Shown here piece after piece: positions 41,603-42,911 of a DNA stretch of 42,911 nucleotides. The DNA lies in contig DULK01000010.1 of the NCBI GenBank assembly GCA_012840385.1, forward strand, positions 1 to 42,911. Reading direction: 5' to 3'. The DNA comes from Syntrophomonadaceae bacterium (GTDB lineage: Bacteria; Bacillota; DSM-12270; Thermacetogeniales; Thermacetogeniaceae). The position numbers were made by a program, and so were the translations under genes. Positions within the stretch are counted from its first letter, which is position 1. Every line of letters starts with the position of its first letter. The notes under the pieces are model-generated. The model saw nothing but the letters and a program-made list of their open reading frames with translations. It did not search any database and was not told where the DNA came from.

Positions 41603-42823
41603 ATGTTGTGGGAAACAAAGATGAATGTTAACCAGGTAGTGGAAATTCGCACCCGTACCATGTGCTACTTCGGGGTGGGCGCTCTCCAGAAAGTCAATGA
41701 CATTGCAGACTGGATGAAAAAAGAAGGAATAGATAAGGTCCTCATCTGCACCGACAAGATCGTCTACAAGGTCACCGGTGTGTGGGATGTTCTGGAGCCT
41801 GTCTTGAAGAAACGGGGCATTGCCTACGTCATGTTCGACGAAGTGGTGCCCAACCCGACTGTTGATGGAATTGATAAGGCCGTCAAAATGGCCAAGGAAC
41901 TCGGCGCCAAGGCCGTAATCGGTATCGGCGGCGGAAGCCCTATCGACACCTGCAAGAGTTGTGCGGTCCTGCTGCATCCCGACAACGCGAAATACAATGC
42001 CCGTGACCTTTACACCTTCAAGTTCGCGGCCGAAAAGGCCGTTCCGATCATCGCCATCAATACAACCCACGGCACGGGGACAGAGGTTGACAGGTTCGCA
42101 GTTGCCAGCATTCCCGAACTGGAATACAAGCCGGCCCTGGTTTCCGAAGCCATTTACCCAACGTTCGCCATCGACGACCCGGCCATCATGACCAAGCTGC
42201 CGGCAAACCAGACACGCTACACCGCGGTTGACGCCCTCAACCATGTCAACGAGGCCTGCACCTCGCTGGTAACCAGCCCCTATGTGTTGATGACGGGAAT
42301 CGAAACGGTCAGGTTGATCTCCCGCTACCTGCCCCAGGCAGTGGCGCATCCTGATGATTTGACTGCAAGATACTATCTGCTCTATGCCTCCATGATCGCC
42401 GGCATCTGCTTTGACAACGGCCTGCTGCACTTTACGCATGCCATGGAGCATCCGTTGAGCGCTGTCAAACCGGATCTCCCGCACGGCCTCGGACTTGCCA
42501 TGCTGCTGCCGGCTGTAATCAAGTACACCTATCCTGCGGTTCCGGAAATCCTGGCTGCCCTTTATTCCCCGATTGTTCCCGGCCTGCAGGGAGTACCGGG
42601 AGAAGCGGAGAAGTGTGCCGTCGGTGTCGAGAAGTGGCTGTTTGCAGTGGGTGTTACCGAGAAGCTGAAGGATTGCGGATACACAGAAGCCGATGTCGAC
42701 AAACTCACCAAGCTGGCCTTCGGTACCCCGTCCCTCGATGTGCTCTTGAGCATGGCTCCCATCAAGGCTACAGAGGACGTGGTAAGAGCGATCTACCGGG
42801 ACAGCATGCAGCCGCTTGCGTAA
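41603..42823 (+). CDS. Iron-containing (group III) alcohol dehydrogenase, second copy
   Basis: This 406-residue NAD(P)-linked alcohol/aldehyde oxidoreductase has the nucleotide site VIGIGGGSPIDTCKS. The metal ligands are in VDALNHVNEACTS, LHFTHAMEHPLSA and LPHGLGLAMLLP, and NTTHGTGTEVDRF is the family threonine/glycine loop. AAGGAGG lies 11 bases before the ATG; ATG 41621 is an alternative. It is only distantly similar to the enzyme at 32196. Under its own sigma-54 promoter beside the AOR system, it probably oxidises the alcohol whose aldehyde is the AOR substrate. A terminator follows. Confidence 0.93.
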   Translation: MLWETKMNVNQVVEIRTRTMCYFGVGALQKVNDIADWMKKEGIDKVLICTDKIVYKVTGVWDVLEPVLKKRGIAYVMFDEVVPNPTVDGIDKAVKMAKELGAKAVIGIGGGSPIDTCKSCAVLLHPDNAKYNARDLYTFKFAAEKAVPIIAINTTHGTGTEVDRFAVASIPELEYKPALVSEAIYPTFAIDDPAIMTKLPANQTRYTAVDALNHVNEACTSLVTSPYVLMTGIETVRLISRYLPQAVAHPDDLTARYYLLYASMIAGICFDNGLLHFTHAMEHPLSAVKPDLPHGLGLAMLLPAVIKYTYPAVPEILAALYSPIVPGLQGVPGEAEKCAVGVEKWLFAVGVTEKLKDCGYTEADVDKLTKLAFGTPSLDVLLSMAPIKATEDVVRAIYRDSMQPLA

Positions 42824-42845
42824 GAAGCAAGTCTGGAATAAGCAG

Positions 42846-42873
42846 GCCGGCCCCTCTGGAAGGGGCCGGCTTT
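42846..42873 (+). terminator. Terminator after the alcohol dehydrogenase
   Basis: Perfect 10-bp stem GCCGGCCCCT / AGGGGCCGGC with a 5-base loop, followed by TTT. Confidence 0.8.
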
Positions 42874-42911
42874 AAAATCATATATGGTGCTCTCGTTCGT
42901 TAAATTCGGCA

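Overview
The window looks like chromosome of an anaerobic, spore-forming Firmicute of the Desulfotomaculum/Pelotomaculum type. This is inferred from the gene content and was not checked by any search. The supporting genes are a K+-independent H+-pyrophosphatase, a CotF-like spore coat pair, a SafA-like triple-LysM protein, a tungsten-type aldehyde:ferredoxin oxidoreductase with NuoE/F/G-like electron-transfer subunits, Fe-dependent alcohol dehydrogenases, several sigma-54 promoters, and many decayed mobile elements.

Layout. 1-3.6 kb: transposase remnants, a holin-like/sigma-like small gene pair, a lipoprotein and an orphan soluble protein. 3.8-6.5 kb: two group II introns, apparently one inside the other and broken by another remnant, lying between hppA and its own terminator. 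6.6-12.6 kb: hppA on the minus strand, then rnr, a hotdog thioesterase, smpB and ssrA (the trans-translation block). 12.6-16.3 kb: an accessory stretch with an IS1634-like transposase, a HicAB toxin-antitoxin pair, an excisionase-like gene and a truncated integrase. 16.5-27.5 kb: a chemoreceptor with an apparent ACG start, a PflA-like radical SAM protein, a P-loop kinase plus split LigD ligase and polymerase genes, LysM and coat proteins, an LCP-family enzyme, a ferredoxin and a lytic transglycosylase.

27.5-29.0 kb is about 1.5 kb without a convincing gene. It holds three promoter-plus-terminator units that read as small RNAs with C-rich segments; two start at sigma-54 type promoters. Directly downstream is an operon of histidine kinase, sigma-54 activator, Fe-alcohol dehydrogenase and a MoeB/ThiF-like protein. 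Next come an orphan TPP riboswitch and the wreck of a second sigma-54 activator.

35.2-42.9 kb is the metabolic core. A near-consensus sigma-54 promoter precedes a four-cluster ferredoxin subunit, the AOR and a MoaD-like protein. NuoE-, NuoF- and NuoG(N-terminal)-like subunits follow, then three tandem palindromes, another sigma-54 promoter and a second Fe-alcohol dehydrogenase. Together the genes suggest oxidation of alcohols through aldehydes to acids, with electrons passed to NAD and ferredoxin (possibly by bifurcation). The neighbouring two-component sigma-54 system is the best candidate regulator, and the small RNAs may belong to the same regulon.
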